Part shown: piece by piece, positions 15,214 through 22,389 of the stretch
Layout of the letters: every line of letters starts with the position of its first letter
How positions within the stretch are numbered: position 1 is the first letter of the stretch
Source: DASRHY01 sp046765875
GTDB taxonomy: Bacteria > Actinomycetota > Actinomycetes > Propionibacteriales > Kribbellaceae
Direction: 5' to 3'
Assembly: GCA_046765875.1 (NCBI GenBank)
Contig: JBKPSJ010000326.1
Span: 1 to 28,139 of the forward strand
Length of the DNA: 28,139 nt
Made by a program: the position numbers and the translations under genes
The notes under the pieces: generated by a model
Told to the model about the DNA's origin: nothing
The model's input: the letters and a program-made list of their open reading frames with translations, nothing else
The model's database searches: none

Positions 15214-16584
15214 ATGGCCGTCGGCCAGGGAGCTGCGGCCACCGCCCAGGTGAGGACAGTGTCGATGCAGCAGAGGTGGCGCCGCCGTCTGACCGCAGCC
15301 CGTTTCGGCGTGGCACCCGTGGTCGCCGGAGTCATACTGCTGACCGGTCCTCAGGGCATAACCGAGTTCCAGCTGGCCGATCCGGGTAGCAGCGACGCGC
15401 TGTTCAACGATCTGCGCACGAACCTGCCCGACAAACCGGGTGCCGACGGCGGGATTCCCGACGAACGTCCCTCCCAGGTCCCCGTACCGGTCACCGGCGC
15501 CCTGCCGGGCAAGCCCACCCTCGGCACCGGACTGACCGGTGCAGCCACCGGGATCCCGGCCAGCGTGCTCCCGGCGTACCAGCGTGCCGCGATGACCGCC
15601 GCCCGGTCGTACCCGGCCTGCGGGCTGACCTGGCCACTGCTGGCCGGCATCGGCAAGGTCGAGTCGAACCACGCGAGCGGCGGCCGGGTGGACGCCAAGG
15701 GCAACACCAGGGGCAAGATCCTCGGACCGGTGCTCAACGGCGTCGGCACCGCTTCGATCCGCGATACCGACCACGGCACCCTCGACGGCGACGCCCAGTG
15801 GGACCGCGCCGTCGGACCGATGCAGTTCATCCCAGGGACCTGGACGGTGTACTCGGCGGACGGCAACGGTGACGGCGTCCGGAGTCCGGACAATGTGTAC
15901 GACGCGACACTGGCGGCGGCGAACTACCTGTGCGCCGGCGGGGCGGATCTGCGCACGCCGCGTGGCCTGGTCGAGGCCGTACTCCGGTACAACCACTCGA
16001 TGGCGTACGTGTCCGTGGTGCTGCGCTGGATGCAGGCGTACGCGAACTCGGCAGTGACGATTCCGGATCAGACGGGCGTGGTGCCGCCGGCGACCGACAG
16101 CGGCAACGCCGAGCGCGACACCAACCCGGCCCACGTACCGAACACGAACACCGCGGCGAGCAGCAGGGACACGCCTGACCAGATCCGCGCGCTGCAGCCC
16201 GGGCCGACGGTCGTCAACACGCCGACGAAGCCTGCCACCACTCCGACGACGCCGCCGACGACACCCACGTCGCCTTCGAGCCCGCCGTCGGACGGGACCA
16301 GCCAGCCGACGCAGTCGCCGTCCACCGCGCCGGCCGGTCAGCCGTCGCAGACCCCGACGACAACGCCGACCCCGACTCCTAGCGACACGCCGACCCCGAC
16401 GCCGACCCCGAGCGACACGCCGACCCCGACGCCGACCCCGGCGCCGAGCGATACCCCGACTCCGCTCCCGGCCTGCCCGACGGATACCCCGACTCCAACG
16501 GAGACCCCGTCACCCGCGCCGTCGCCCACCTGTACTCCCGCAGCAGCGGCCGCCGACCCGTCCGCCGGCCCCACGAGCCCCTGA
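15214..16584 (+). CDS. Secreted lytic murein transglycosylase with Pro/Thr/Ser-rich tail
   Basis: A 456-residue exported cell-wall enzyme predicted to cleave peptidoglycan glycan strands. Residues 22-47 form a basic stretch plus a hydrophobic signal or anchor helix (FGVAPVVAGVILLTG). The catalytic domain spans about 115-285, with catalytic glutamate E150 in GIGKVESNHASGG, and AVGPMQFIPGTW at 199-210 with DGNGDGVRSPDNVYDATLAA after it, the MltB/SLT_2 signature. From about 300 the protein is low-complexity, including decapeptides SDTPTPTPTP, and probably crosses the wall. ATG 15265 with GAGGA 7 nt upstream is a good alternative start (residue 18) that leaves the signal helix intact. Confidence 0.88.
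   Translation: MAVGQGAAATAQVRTVSMQQRWRRRLTAARFGVAPVVAGVILLTGPQGITEFQLADPGSSDALFNDLRTNLPDKPGADGGIPDERPSQVPVPVTGALPGKPTLGTGLTGAATGIPASVLPAYQRAAMTAARSYPACGLTWPLLAGIGKVESNHASGGRVDAKGNTRGKILGPVLNGVGTASIRDTDHGTLDGDAQWDRAVGPMQFIPGTWTVYSADGNGDGVRSPDNVYDATLAAANYLCAGGADLRTPRGLVEAVLRYNHSMAYVSVVLRWMQAYANSAVTIPDQTGVVPPATDSGNAERDTNPAHVPNTNTAASSRDTPDQIRALQPGPTVVNTPTKPATTPTTPPTTPTSPSSPPSDGTSQPTQSPSTAPAGQPSQTPTTTPTPTPSDTPTPTPTPSDTPTPTPTPAPSDTPTPLPACPTDTPTPTETPSPAPSPTCTPAAAAADPSAGPTSP
16381..16440 (+). repeat. Perfect 30-bp tandem repeat within the transglycosylase tail
   Basis: 16381-16410 and 16411-16440 are identical, each encoding SDTPTPTPTP. Degenerate copies flank them (16371-16380 and from 16441). The exact DNA identity, including third codon positions, suggests recent duplication and likely length variation between strains. 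Confidence 0.85.
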
Positions 16585-16589
16585 CCCAC

Positions 16590-16621
16590 GCGGCGCCGAC
16601 CACACCGGGCGGCGGCGCCGC
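16590..16621 (+). terminator. GC-rich hairpin after the lytic transglycosylase
   Basis: GCGGCGCCG (16590-16598) pairs perfectly with CGGCGCCGC (16613-16621) around a 14-nt loop, starting 6 nt after the stop codon. There is no T-tract, which is common for high-GC actinobacterial terminators. Confidence 0.5.
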
Positions 16622-16645
16622 TCCGGTGGGACTCGTCGGACGCGT

Positions 16646-16773
16646 CTGGTCAGTCCGCTGCAAAGCTCGTCAGTTCGCTGCACAGGTTGTGGCGGCCGCA
16701 TACAGGGCGCGCGCTGTTCAGCGAGGCCGCGGACTGTTCAACGAAGCCGTAACCTGTTCACCGTCGCCGCGAC
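16646..16773. repeat. Inverted array of 20-nt CTGTTCA-type units (three per arm)
   Basis: On the plus strand CTGTTCA recurs at 16714, 16734 and 16754, exactly 20 nt apart; units continue as (A/G/C)CG-NN-GCCG. On the minus strand CTGTATG, CTGTGCA and CTTTGCA start at 16705, 16685 and 16665, again exactly 20 nt apart, the last two sharing GCAGCGRACTGAC. The arms are separated by the 8-nt centre GGCGCGCG. The 10191-10278 locus has the same period, orientation and centre length. The arms pair only partly as RNA, so repeated protein binding is as likely as hairpin formation. Confidence 0.72.
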
Positions 16774-16867
16774 CGCGTTGGCCAGGTCCCGGCTCACGGC
16801 CTGGTGGCACTCTGCGCCGAACCGGTGCCACTTCCCCGCGCAACGGGAAGCGGGCCTCGAGTCGTCG

Positions 16868-16907
16868 GTCACGTGACGGCAGGAGCTGATCTTCTAGGGT
16901 CTGGGTA
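16868..16907 (+). promoter_or_regulatory. Promoter region of the amidohydrolase: palindrome plus leaderless -10
   Basis: A perfect 10-bp palindrome GTCACGTGAC (16868-16877) is followed by TAGGGT (16895-16900), a TANNNT -10 element. Six nucleotides later comes ATG 16907, so transcription would start at the start codon. TGACGG (16874-16879) could be a -35 with a short 15-nt spacer. No convincing ribosome binding site is present, consistent with a leaderless mRNA. Confidence 0.45.
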
Positions 16908-17977
16908 TGACCTTGAGGCTGACCGGCACGATCCTGCCATCCGGCGAGCGGGGCGACCTGTACGTCGACGACGGGTGCATCGTCGACGGCCCGGTCGATG
17001 CCGCCGAAACGGTCGCCACCGGATGGATCGTGCCGGGGCTGGTCGACGCGCACTGCCATATCGGGCTGGACCCGAACGGCGCGGTCGGCCCCGACGAGCA
17101 GACCGAGCAGGCGATCACCGACCGAGACGCCGGCGCGCTGCTGGTCCGCGACGCCGGCTCGGCCGCGGACACCCGCTGGATCGACCACCGCGAGGACCTG
17201 CCGAAGATCATCCGGGCCGGCCGGCACATCGCGCGGTCCAAGCGGTACATCCGCAACTACGGCTGGGAGATCGAGCCGGCCGAGCTCACCGCGTACGTCG
17301 AACAGGAGGCCCGGCGCGGCGACGGCTGGGTGAAACTGGTCGGCGACTGGATCGACCGCGACGCCGGCGATTTGACCCCGTGCTGGCCGGCGGACGCGCT
17401 GCAAGCTGCGATCGCGCGGGCGCACGAACTCGGCGCGCGGGTGACAGCGCATGTGTTCGGCGAGCACGCGCTGCCGGATCTGCTGGCCGCGGATATCGAC
17501 TGCATCGAGCACGGCACCGGTCTCTCGGCGGACCTGATCAACAAGATGGCTACGGACGGTACGGCGCTGGTGCCGACGATGCTCCAGCTCGAGAACTTCC
17601 CGCAGTACGCCGACCAGGCCGGCGGCAAGTTCCCGGCGTACGCGGCTCACATGCGCGAGCTCTTCCAGCGCCGGCTGGAAACACTCAGGGCGGCTGCGGA
17701 GGCGGGCGTACCGATCTATGCCGGTACCGATGCGGGCGGGGTGCTCGCACACGGGCTGGTCGGCTCGGAGATCGCTGCGCTGACCTGGATCGGCCTGACC
17801 GGCGAGCAGGCGCTCGCGGCCGGCTCCTGGCGAGCCAGGGCATGGCTCGGCGCCCCGGCCGAGCTCACCCCGGGCGTACCGGCCGACCTGGTCGTGTACG
17901 ACGTGGACCCCCGCGCCGATCCCTCCGTCCTGGTCCACCCCAGCCGGGTCATCCTGCGCGGGCGGGTGGTCGCGTAG
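16907..17977 (+). CDS. Metal-dependent amidohydrolase
   Basis: A 356-residue amidohydrolase-superfamily enzyme (TIM-barrel, cyclic amidohydrolase/imidazolonepropionase-like subgroup). The first metal-binding motif is H49-x-H51 in VDAHCHIG. K143 in WVKLVGDW is in the place of the bridging lysine. H182 lies in VTAHVFGEHA, H202 in CIEHGTG, and the catalytic aspartate is D275 in YAGTDAGG. The small beta-sandwich is formed by the N-terminus (GDLYVDDGCIVDG) and C-terminus (GVPADLVVYDVDP). No signal peptide, so cytoplasmic. The substrate (hydantoin, lactam, peptide or ring amide) cannot be inferred; neighbours give no pathway context. Confidence 0.87.
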   Translation: MTLRLTGTILPSGERGDLYVDDGCIVDGPVDAAETVATGWIVPGLVDAHCHIGLDPNGAVGPDEQTEQAITDRDAGALLVRDAGSAADTRWIDHREDLPKIIRAGRHIARSKRYIRNYGWEIEPAELTAYVEQEARRGDGWVKLVGDWIDRDAGDLTPCWPADALQAAIARAHELGARVTAHVFGEHALPDLLAADIDCIEHGTGLSADLINKMATDGTALVPTMLQLENFPQYADQAGGKFPAYAAHMRELFQRRLETLRAAAEAGVPIYAGTDAGGVLAHGLVGSEIAALTWIGLTGEQALAAGSWRARAWLGAPAELTPGVPADLVVYDVDPRADPSVLVHPSRVILRGRVVA

Positions 17978-18007
17978 TAGAGCAGGCTTTACTGCGCGCG
18001 GCCCGCT

Positions 18008-18110
18008 GTGGACAACCCGATCCTTGCCCAGGGCATCGGTCCGCTGCTGACCGAGGCGGGGTTCGACGTACGGCTGCCACCGACGTTCACCGACGAGGGC
18101 CTGCGCGCCG
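18008..18110 (+). pseudogene. Possible remnant of an unidentified coding sequence
   Basis: From GTG 18008 the frame reads DNPILAQGIGPLLTEAGF then DVRLPPTFTDEGLRAA, which looks like genuine protein but stops resembling one exactly where the minus-strand gene ends at 18111. After that the frame only mirrors the opposite gene. No ribosome binding site is seen. It may be the start of a gene truncated by a rearrangement. I cannot name the family. Confidence 0.3.
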
Positions 18111-18509
18111 CTAGGACAGCGCACCCAGCAGCGCCTGGGCGTAGGCCTGCTCGACGTCGGCGTCCTGCACGGTGTGCTCGGCTCCGGCGACCCGGCTGAT
18201 CACCGACCACTCGCCGTCCGGGCCGTGCTCGAGCCGTACCAGCAGCGGGCCGAGCAGGTCGCGCAACTGATCCTCGCGGGGCAGCCAGATGCAGTCGGCG
18301 ACGGAGACCGAGTCCAGCGCCCATTCGGTGGTGCCGTTGAACCCGAGCACCTGGTCGTCGCCGAACTTGTGCACGTCGACGGTGAAGTCACTCACCCAGA
18401 ACACGTGCTCGGTCATCTCCGGCTGGTCGACGACGAAGCGGTCGCCGGGCCGCGGTTCCCACCGCACGCCGGCCGACCGCAGAGCCCGCGCGGTCCCGAC
18501 AGAGATCAT
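18111..18509 (-). CDS. Conserved actinobacterial protein of unknown function
   Basis: A 132-residue soluble protein: MISVGTARALRSAGVRWEPR at the start, RFVVDQPEMTEHVFWVSDFT in the middle, and GFNGTTEWALDSV and WLPREDQLRDLLG further on. It has no transmembrane segment or recognised catalytic motif. I have an impression that similar actinobacterial proteins carry automatic labels as pilus assembly proteins (CpaE), but nothing visible here (no P-loop) supports that, so I do not use it. It diverges from the GH4 gene with a 91-bp gap and converges on the remnant at 18008. Confidence 0.72.
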   Translation of the reverse strand: MISVGTARALRSAGVRWEPRPGDRFVVDQPEMTEHVFWVSDFTVDVHKFGDDQVLGFNGTTEWALDSVSVADCIWLPREDQLRDLLGPLLVRLEHGPDGEWSVISRVAGAEHTVQDADVEQAYAQALLGALS

Positions 18510-18600
18510 CCATCCAGGGTGTCACGCGAAACACGCTCGAGCAGCCTGGTCGGCGTTATACGGTCGCATTGTGTTGCTACCGCGTGGAGGTGAATCTCGC

Positions 18601-19941
18601 ATGCGGCTGACGATCCTCGGCGGCGGGGGATTCCGGGTCCCGCTGGTCTACCGGGCCCTGACGGCCGACCGCGGCGAGGGCCGGATCACCGAGGTCGTGC
18701 TGTACGACACCGACGCCTCCCGCCTGGCCGCGATCGGACTGGTGCTGCGCCGGCTGGCGCGTGGCACCGTGGACCCGCCGGCAGTGATCGAGACGACGGA
18801 CCTGGACTCCGCGCTGCGCGGTACCGACTTCGTCTTCTCCGCGATCCGGGTCGGCGGGCTCGAGGGCCGGGCCACCGACGAACGGATCGCGAGCGAGCAC
18901 GGCGTACTCGGCCAGGAGACGGTCGGAGCGAGCGGGATCGCGTACGGGCTGCGAACGTTGCCGGTGGCAACTGACATCGCTCGTCGGATCGCGACCTTGG
19001 CGCCGTCGTCGTGGGTGATCAACTTCACCAACCCGGCGGGCATGGTGACCGAAGCGATGCTGCCGTACCTGGGCGACCGGGTGATCGGCATCTGCGACTC
19101 GCCGTCCGGGCTCTGCCGCCGTGCCACGCTGGCGTTGGGGCTGGACCCAGATCGGGTGTCGTACGACTATGCCGGGCTGAACCACCTGGGCTGGCTTCGA
19201 GGGATCCGCGCCGACGGCGTCGACCACCTGCCTGAACTGCTGGGCGACGACGAGGCGCTGGCCTCGTTCGAGGAGGGCCGGCTGTTCGGCGCGGAGTGGC
19301 TGCGCAGCATCGGCTCGATCCCGAACGAGTACCTCCACTATTACTACTTCGCGCGCGAGACCCGCGAGGCCGTGGCCGCGGTCGAACGTACGCGCGGCAG
19401 GTTCCTGCTCGACCAGCAATCAGCGTTCTACGCCGCCACCGCGAAGCAGCCGGATGCCGCCCTGGAGCTGTGGGAACGTACCCGGGCCGAGCGCGAGTCG
19501 ACGTACGGTGCGGAGAGCCGTGAGGTCGCCGGTGCGGGCGAACGGGACGAGCGCGACATGATCGCCGGCGGGTACGAGCAGGTGGCGCTCAGCCTGATGC
19601 GCGCGATCGCGCACGGCGAGCGAGCGGACCTGATCCTCAACGTGCGCAATCGCGGCACGCTGCGGCACCTCGACGACGACGCGGTGGTGGAGGTGCCGTG
19701 CGTCGTCGACGCGAACGGGCCGCAGCCGAACGCGGTCAGCCGGCTCAGCGAGCACCAGGCCGGGTTGGTCTGCCAGATCAAGGCGGTCGAGCGGTCGACC
19801 ATCGAGGCCGCGGCCACCGGCTCGCGTGCCGCCGCGATCCGTGCCCTGGCCTGGCATCCCCTCGTCGGCTCGGTGACGACGGCCCGCCGGCTGCTCGACG
19901 CCTACGCCGCCGCCCTGCCCGAGCTGGCCGAGTACGGTTAG
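18601..19941 (+). CDS. GH4 family 6-phospho-beta-glucosidase-like enzyme
   Basis: A 446-residue glycoside hydrolase family 4 member. These enzymes use NAD+ and Mn2+ in an oxidation-elimination mechanism on (phospho)glycosides. The N-terminal dinucleotide fold has GGGGFRVP (7-14), and INFTNPAGMVTE lies at 140-151. The metal ligands are C165 in GICDSPSG and H195 in GLNHLGW. IPNEYLHYYYF contains candidate catalytic tyrosines. ATG 18601 follows GTGGAGG by about 10 nt. There is no phosphotransferase system or other sugar gene nearby, so a phosphorylated substrate is not supported by context. The stop overlaps the convergent epoxide-hydrolase-like gene by 4 bp. Confidence 0.85.
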   Translation: MRLTILGGGGFRVPLVYRALTADRGEGRITEVVLYDTDASRLAAIGLVLRRLARGTVDPPAVIETTDLDSALRGTDFVFSAIRVGGLEGRATDERIASEHGVLGQETVGASGIAYGLRTLPVATDIARRIATLAPSSWVINFTNPAGMVTEAMLPYLGDRVIGICDSPSGLCRRATLALGLDPDRVSYDYAGLNHLGWLRGIRADGVDHLPELLGDDEALASFEEGRLFGAEWLRSIGSIPNEYLHYYYFARETREAVAAVERTRGRFLLDQQSAFYAATAKQPDAALELWERTRAERESTYGAESREVAGAGERDERDMIAGGYEQVALSLMRAIAHGERADLILNVRNRGTLRHLDDDAVVEVPCVVDANGPQPNAVSRLSEHQAGLVCQIKAVERSTIEAAATGSRAAAIRALAWHPLVGSVTTARRLLDAYAAALPELAEYG

Positions 19942-20771
19942 AGAAAGTCGGTCAGGGCCTTGAGGAGGGCGTCCGGCTGCTCCTCGGGGATCCAGTGGGC
20001 GGACTTCGGGATCAGGACGCCGGTGACGTCGTCGGCAGCCTCGCGCATCATCTGCGCGACGAGTGGGCCGCTGGTGCTGTACTCCGCGCCGACTGCGAGG
20101 ACAGGCATGGTGAGGCGGTTCCGCATCAGCTCGCGGTTGTCGGCGACGTCCTGGCCGAACGCCCGGTAGAGCTCGAATCCGGCCCGCATCGCACCGGGTT
20201 CGGCGTACGCGTGGACATACAGGTCGATGTCCTCGGGCGTGAACGCGGCGGTGTTGTAGATGCGGGCGTTGATGAAGAACGTGATGTACTCGCGCTCGCG
20301 CCCGGCGACCAGCACCTCCGGAAGGTCACGTACGCCCTGGAAGGCGAAGTGCCAGACGCGTGGGTCGACGCTGATCCGGTCCCAAACCGTTGTCCCGGGC
20401 AACGGTGCGTCGATGACGACGAGCTTGTCGGTGGCGTCGGGGAACTGGGCGGCGTATGAGTAGGCCACCATCAGCCCGATGTCGTGGCCGACGATCGCGA
20501 TCCGCTCGAGGCCGAGGTGCCGAACCAGTTCGCGCAGATCGGTGGCCATCGTCTTTTTGTCGTACCCGCCCGGCGGGCGACTGGAGTGGCCCGCGCCGCG
20601 GTAGTCCGGCGCGATCACCGTGAACCGCTCGGCCAACGGGCCGATCAGGTGCCGCCACTCATGCCACGTCTGCGGGAACCCGTGCACCAGCATCACTGGT
20701 TCACCCGCGCCAGCCGTCACAAAGTGCAGCCGAACCCCATTCACAGCTGCCTTGCGCCGCTCGATTTCCAC
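19938..20771 (-). CDS. Alpha/beta-hydrolase, epoxide hydrolase-like
   Basis: A 277-residue alpha/beta-hydrolase of the epoxide hydrolase / haloalkane dehalogenase subgroup. The oxyanion-hole motif is HGFPQTWHEW (30-39). The nucleophile elbow VGHDIG carries aspartate D97 rather than serine, and the catalytic histidine is H259 in SAHWIPEEQP. The cap region (about 125-215) has tyrosines (Y162, Y172) that could play the epoxide-activating role. The length is normal for the family. The start is a GTG at 20771 with a poor ribosome binding site, lying right at the edge of the decayed region. Substrate unknown; fluoroacetate dehalogenase-type relatives cannot be excluded. Confidence 0.8.
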   Translation of the reverse strand: MEIERRKAAVNGVRLHFVTAGAGEPVMLVHGFPQTWHEWRHLIGPLAERFTVIAPDYRGAGHSSRPPGGYDKKTMATDLRELVRHLGLERIAIVGHDIGLMVAYSYAAQFPDATDKLVVIDAPLPGTTVWDRISVDPRVWHFAFQGVRDLPEVLVAGREREYITFFINARIYNTAAFTPEDIDLYVHAYAEPGAMRAGFELYRAFGQDVADNRELMRNRLTMPVLAVGAEYSTSGPLVAQMMREAADDVTGVLIPKSAHWIPEEQPDALLKALTDFL

Positions 20772-20814
20772 CCGGCCAACGTACGTGGTTACGACTGCGG
20801 GCGGGTGGCTTGGG

Positions 20815-21222
20815 TTTCAAGGCTTCGCGTACGGCGTCGGGGCCGAGCACTGCGAAGTCGTACGGAATGCGGATGGCGTAGTCGACCAGCGGGGCGATCT
20901 CGTTGGCGGCGATGCGGAGGATGCAGGTGTCGTCGGTCTCGGGTTCGACTACGCCGGCACCTGGCGGGATGCGTATGGCGAGCGTTGCCGCGTACAGCAG
21001 GAACCTGGTCTCGATGTCCCACGGCGCTGTGCCGGTGGCCCGGGCCGACGCGGCCGACTCCTCCACGCCAGACAGGGTCGAGGTCGCCGCGGCCCGCAGT
21101 CCGACCGCTACCGCAACCGCTTCGTCGTCGTCCATCCGCAGCGGCGGGAGTCGGCCGCTCGCTCCGAGCCGGTACCCGCCGCCGCGACCCGGTACGGCGT
21201 CTACCGGATAGCCGAGATCGCC
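20815..21222 (-). pseudogene. WYL-domain (DeoR/YafY-type) transcriptional regulator remnant
   Basis: The minus strand encodes DLGYPVDAVPGRGGGYRLG and LPPLRMDDDEAVAVAVGLRA, typical of the segment after the helix-turn-helix in WYL regulators. Only about ten residues after ESAASARATG it continues with PWDIETRFLLYAATLA then IRIPPGAGVVEPETDDTCIL and FAVLGPDAVREALK, typical of the family's C-terminal end. The DNA-binding N-terminus and most of the central WYL domain (normally well over 100 residues) are missing. The pieces are in one frame, so an internal deletion is indicated. The natural end probably lay one frame over, where a stop follows at once. Confidence 0.68.
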
Positions 21223-21280
21223 CGGGGGCGGACGGGGTGACGGCGGCGCATCGGGCGGCTGGTGCCGCGCAGGTCGACGA

Positions 21281-21376
21281 ATGCGGTTGCTTGAGGACAA
21301 CGGCGCGGACCTGGCCGCGACCGACGTACAGTTCGCAGCGACACCGTTGGGGTGGGCGGAGTACTCGGGCAGCGGG
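21281..21376 (+). pseudogene. Ankyrin-repeat protein fragment
   Basis: The plus strand reads MRLLEDNGADLAATDVQFAA then TPLGWAEYSG, which matches the actinobacterial ankyrin-repeat phrase LLLxxGADxxxxDxxFxxTPLGWA. After this the frame runs into rpsP promoter DNA without further repeats, and nothing upstream encodes earlier repeats. It is therefore a 3' fragment of a lost gene. Confidence 0.5.
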
Positions 21377-21404
21377 ACGCCGCTACGTAACTGCGTGGGG
21401 TGTG

Positions 21405-21436
21405 ATTCGTCTCGCCTGGGTGGTATCTGGCACAAT
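21405..21436 (+). promoter_or_regulatory. rpsP: Candidate rpsP operon promoter
   Basis: TGGCACAAT at 21428-21436 has a -10-like CACAAT, with ATTCG 23 nt upstream. The same TGGCACA heptamer with ATTTCG at nearly the same distance is found before rplS (24246-24277), suggesting a common promoter type for the two ribosomal-protein genes. Confidence 0.4.
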
Positions 21437-21572
21437 GGCGGGCTGAGTCCGTCCGATCGCGTGCAGCCCTCTACTCCACGTCCGGCCGGCCCATCGAGTG
21501 GTCAGGCGTTGTCCCCACGACGCAGCTGGTTCGCTCACCCAGACCTGGAATGTTGAGGGAGACCCCACAAAC

Positions 21573-22085
21573 GTGGCAGTCAAGATTCGCCTGAAGCGCA
21601 TCGGCAAGAAGCGTGCGCCGTATTACCGGATCGTCGTCATGGACGCCCGGACCAAGCGCGATGGTCGCGCGATCGAGGAGATCGGCAAGTACAACCCGAA
21701 GGCCGAGCCTTCGTTCATCCACGTCGAGTCCGAGCGGGCGCAGTACTGGCTCGGTGTCGGCGCGCAGCCGACCGAGGCCGTCGTCGGCATCTTCAAGGCC
21801 AGCGGCGACTGGCAGAAGTTCAAGGGCGAGGCCGCCCCCGAGCCGCTGAAGGTCGCTAAGCCGAAGCGGAGCAAGCAGGACGTGTTCAACGAGGCGCTGG
21901 CCGAGGCGCACGGTGACGCCAAGACCGACGCCGTGACCAAGAAGGCCGCCGCCAAGAAGACCGCGAAGAAGGCGGCGCCGGCTCCGTCGGAGGAGACCGC
22001 CGCTTCGCCGGAGACCGCCGCTTCATCGGAGACCTCCGCCGAGGCTCCTGCCGCTGAGGCGCCGGCCGAGTCCACCGAGGCCTGA
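21573..22085 (+). CDS. rpsP: 30S ribosomal protein S16
   Basis: S16 binds 16S rRNA early in 30S assembly. The core is residues 1-80: MAVKIRLKRIGKKRAPYYRI then MDARTKRDGRAIEEIGKYNP. The protein is 170 residues, about twice the minimal bacterial length, because of a C-terminal extension after WLGVGAQPTEAV: first a conserved stretch, then a low-complexity Lys/Ala/Glu/Pro tail (AAAKKTAKKAAPAPSEE), as in several actinobacteria. The GTG start at 21573 places the protein at the family's normal MAVKIRL beginning; GAGGGAGA lies about 10 nt upstream. It leads the khpA-rimM-trmD cluster. Confidence 0.97.
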   Translation: MAVKIRLKRIGKKRAPYYRIVVMDARTKRDGRAIEEIGKYNPKAEPSFIHVESERAQYWLGVGAQPTEAVVGIFKASGDWQKFKGEAAPEPLKVAKPKRSKQDVFNEALAEAHGDAKTDAVTKKAAAKKTAKKAAPAPSEETAASPETAASSETSAEAPAAEAPAESTEA

Positions 22086-22087
22086 CC

Positions 22088-22342
22088 GTGGTGGAAGCCG
22101 AGGCGCTCGAACACCTGGTCCGCGGCATCGTCGACCACCCGGACGACGTCAGCGTCCGGTCCCGCAACCTGCGCCGGGGCCGCACGCTCGAGGTGCACGT
22201 CCACCCCGACGACATCGGCAAGGTGATCGGCCGCGGCGGCCGGACGGCGACCGCGATCCGGACCGTCGTCGGTGCCTTGAGCAACGACTCGTCGGTGCGG
22301 ATCGATTTCGTCGACGAGACGAACCGCCGCGGACGCCGCTGA
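22088..22342 (+). CDS. khpA: KH-domain RNA-binding protein KhpA
   Basis: An 84-residue single KH-domain protein with the RNA-binding GxxG loop at 48-51 (KVIGRGGRT). It is the conserved gene between rpsP and rimM (also called YlqC), which with KhpB binds many RNAs and affects cell envelope functions in Gram-positive bacteria. The start is GTG 22088, 2 nt after the rpsP stop, with a second GTG directly following. A terminator-like hairpin lies downstream. Confidence 0.93.
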   Translation: MVEAEALEHLVRGIVDHPDDVSVRSRNLRRGRTLEVHVHPDDIGKVIGRGGRTATAIRTVVGALSNDSSVRIDFVDETNRRGRR

Positions 22343-22358
22343 CGCAACCGCAGCATCC

Positions 22359-22389
22359 GGAAGGGCCGTCCCCGCGGGGCGGCCCTTCC
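22359..22389 (+). terminator. Hairpin between khpA and rimM
   Basis: GGAAGGGCCG (22359-22368) pairs perfectly with CGGCCCTTCC (22380-22389) around an 11-nt GC-rich loop. It lies 17 nt after the khpA stop. No T-tract follows, so termination may be partial, separating rpsP-khpA from rimM-trmD expression. Confidence 0.6.

Larger units (their letters stand above)
16585..16906. other. 322-bp intergenic region rich in repeats and dyads
   Basis: No gene is supported. From left to right it holds a terminator-like stem (16590-16621), an inverted array of 20-nt units (16646-16773), a GTGGCAC/GTGCCAC dyad (16804-16810 with 16825-16831), a small CTTCCC/GGGAAG stem (16831-16850), a GTCACGTGAC palindrome (16868-16877) and a -10-like TAGGGT. 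Confidence 0.7.
20772..21572. other. 800-bp region without an intact gene
   Basis: Between the epoxide-hydrolase-like gene and rpsP no full-length gene is supported. It contains a decayed WYL regulator on the minus strand (20815-21222), an ankyrin-repeat fragment on the plus strand (21281-21376), and the promoter and leader of the rpsP operon (from about 21400). Confidence 0.7.

Noticed and set aside
16381..16440. Direct repeats considered as a CRISPR array
   Set aside because: The copies are adjacent with no spacers and lie inside a coding repeat.
16338..16589. Gly/Val repeat protein on the minus strand opposite the transglycosylase tail
   Set aside because: It is only the antisense of the Thr-Pro repeats; the plus-strand frame is continuous with a clear enzyme domain.
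20701..21435. Minus-strand 244-codon frame as an intact gene
   Set aside because: Only the 20815-21222 part resembles a WYL regulator, and it lacks the DNA-binding and central domains; the rest is non-homologous.
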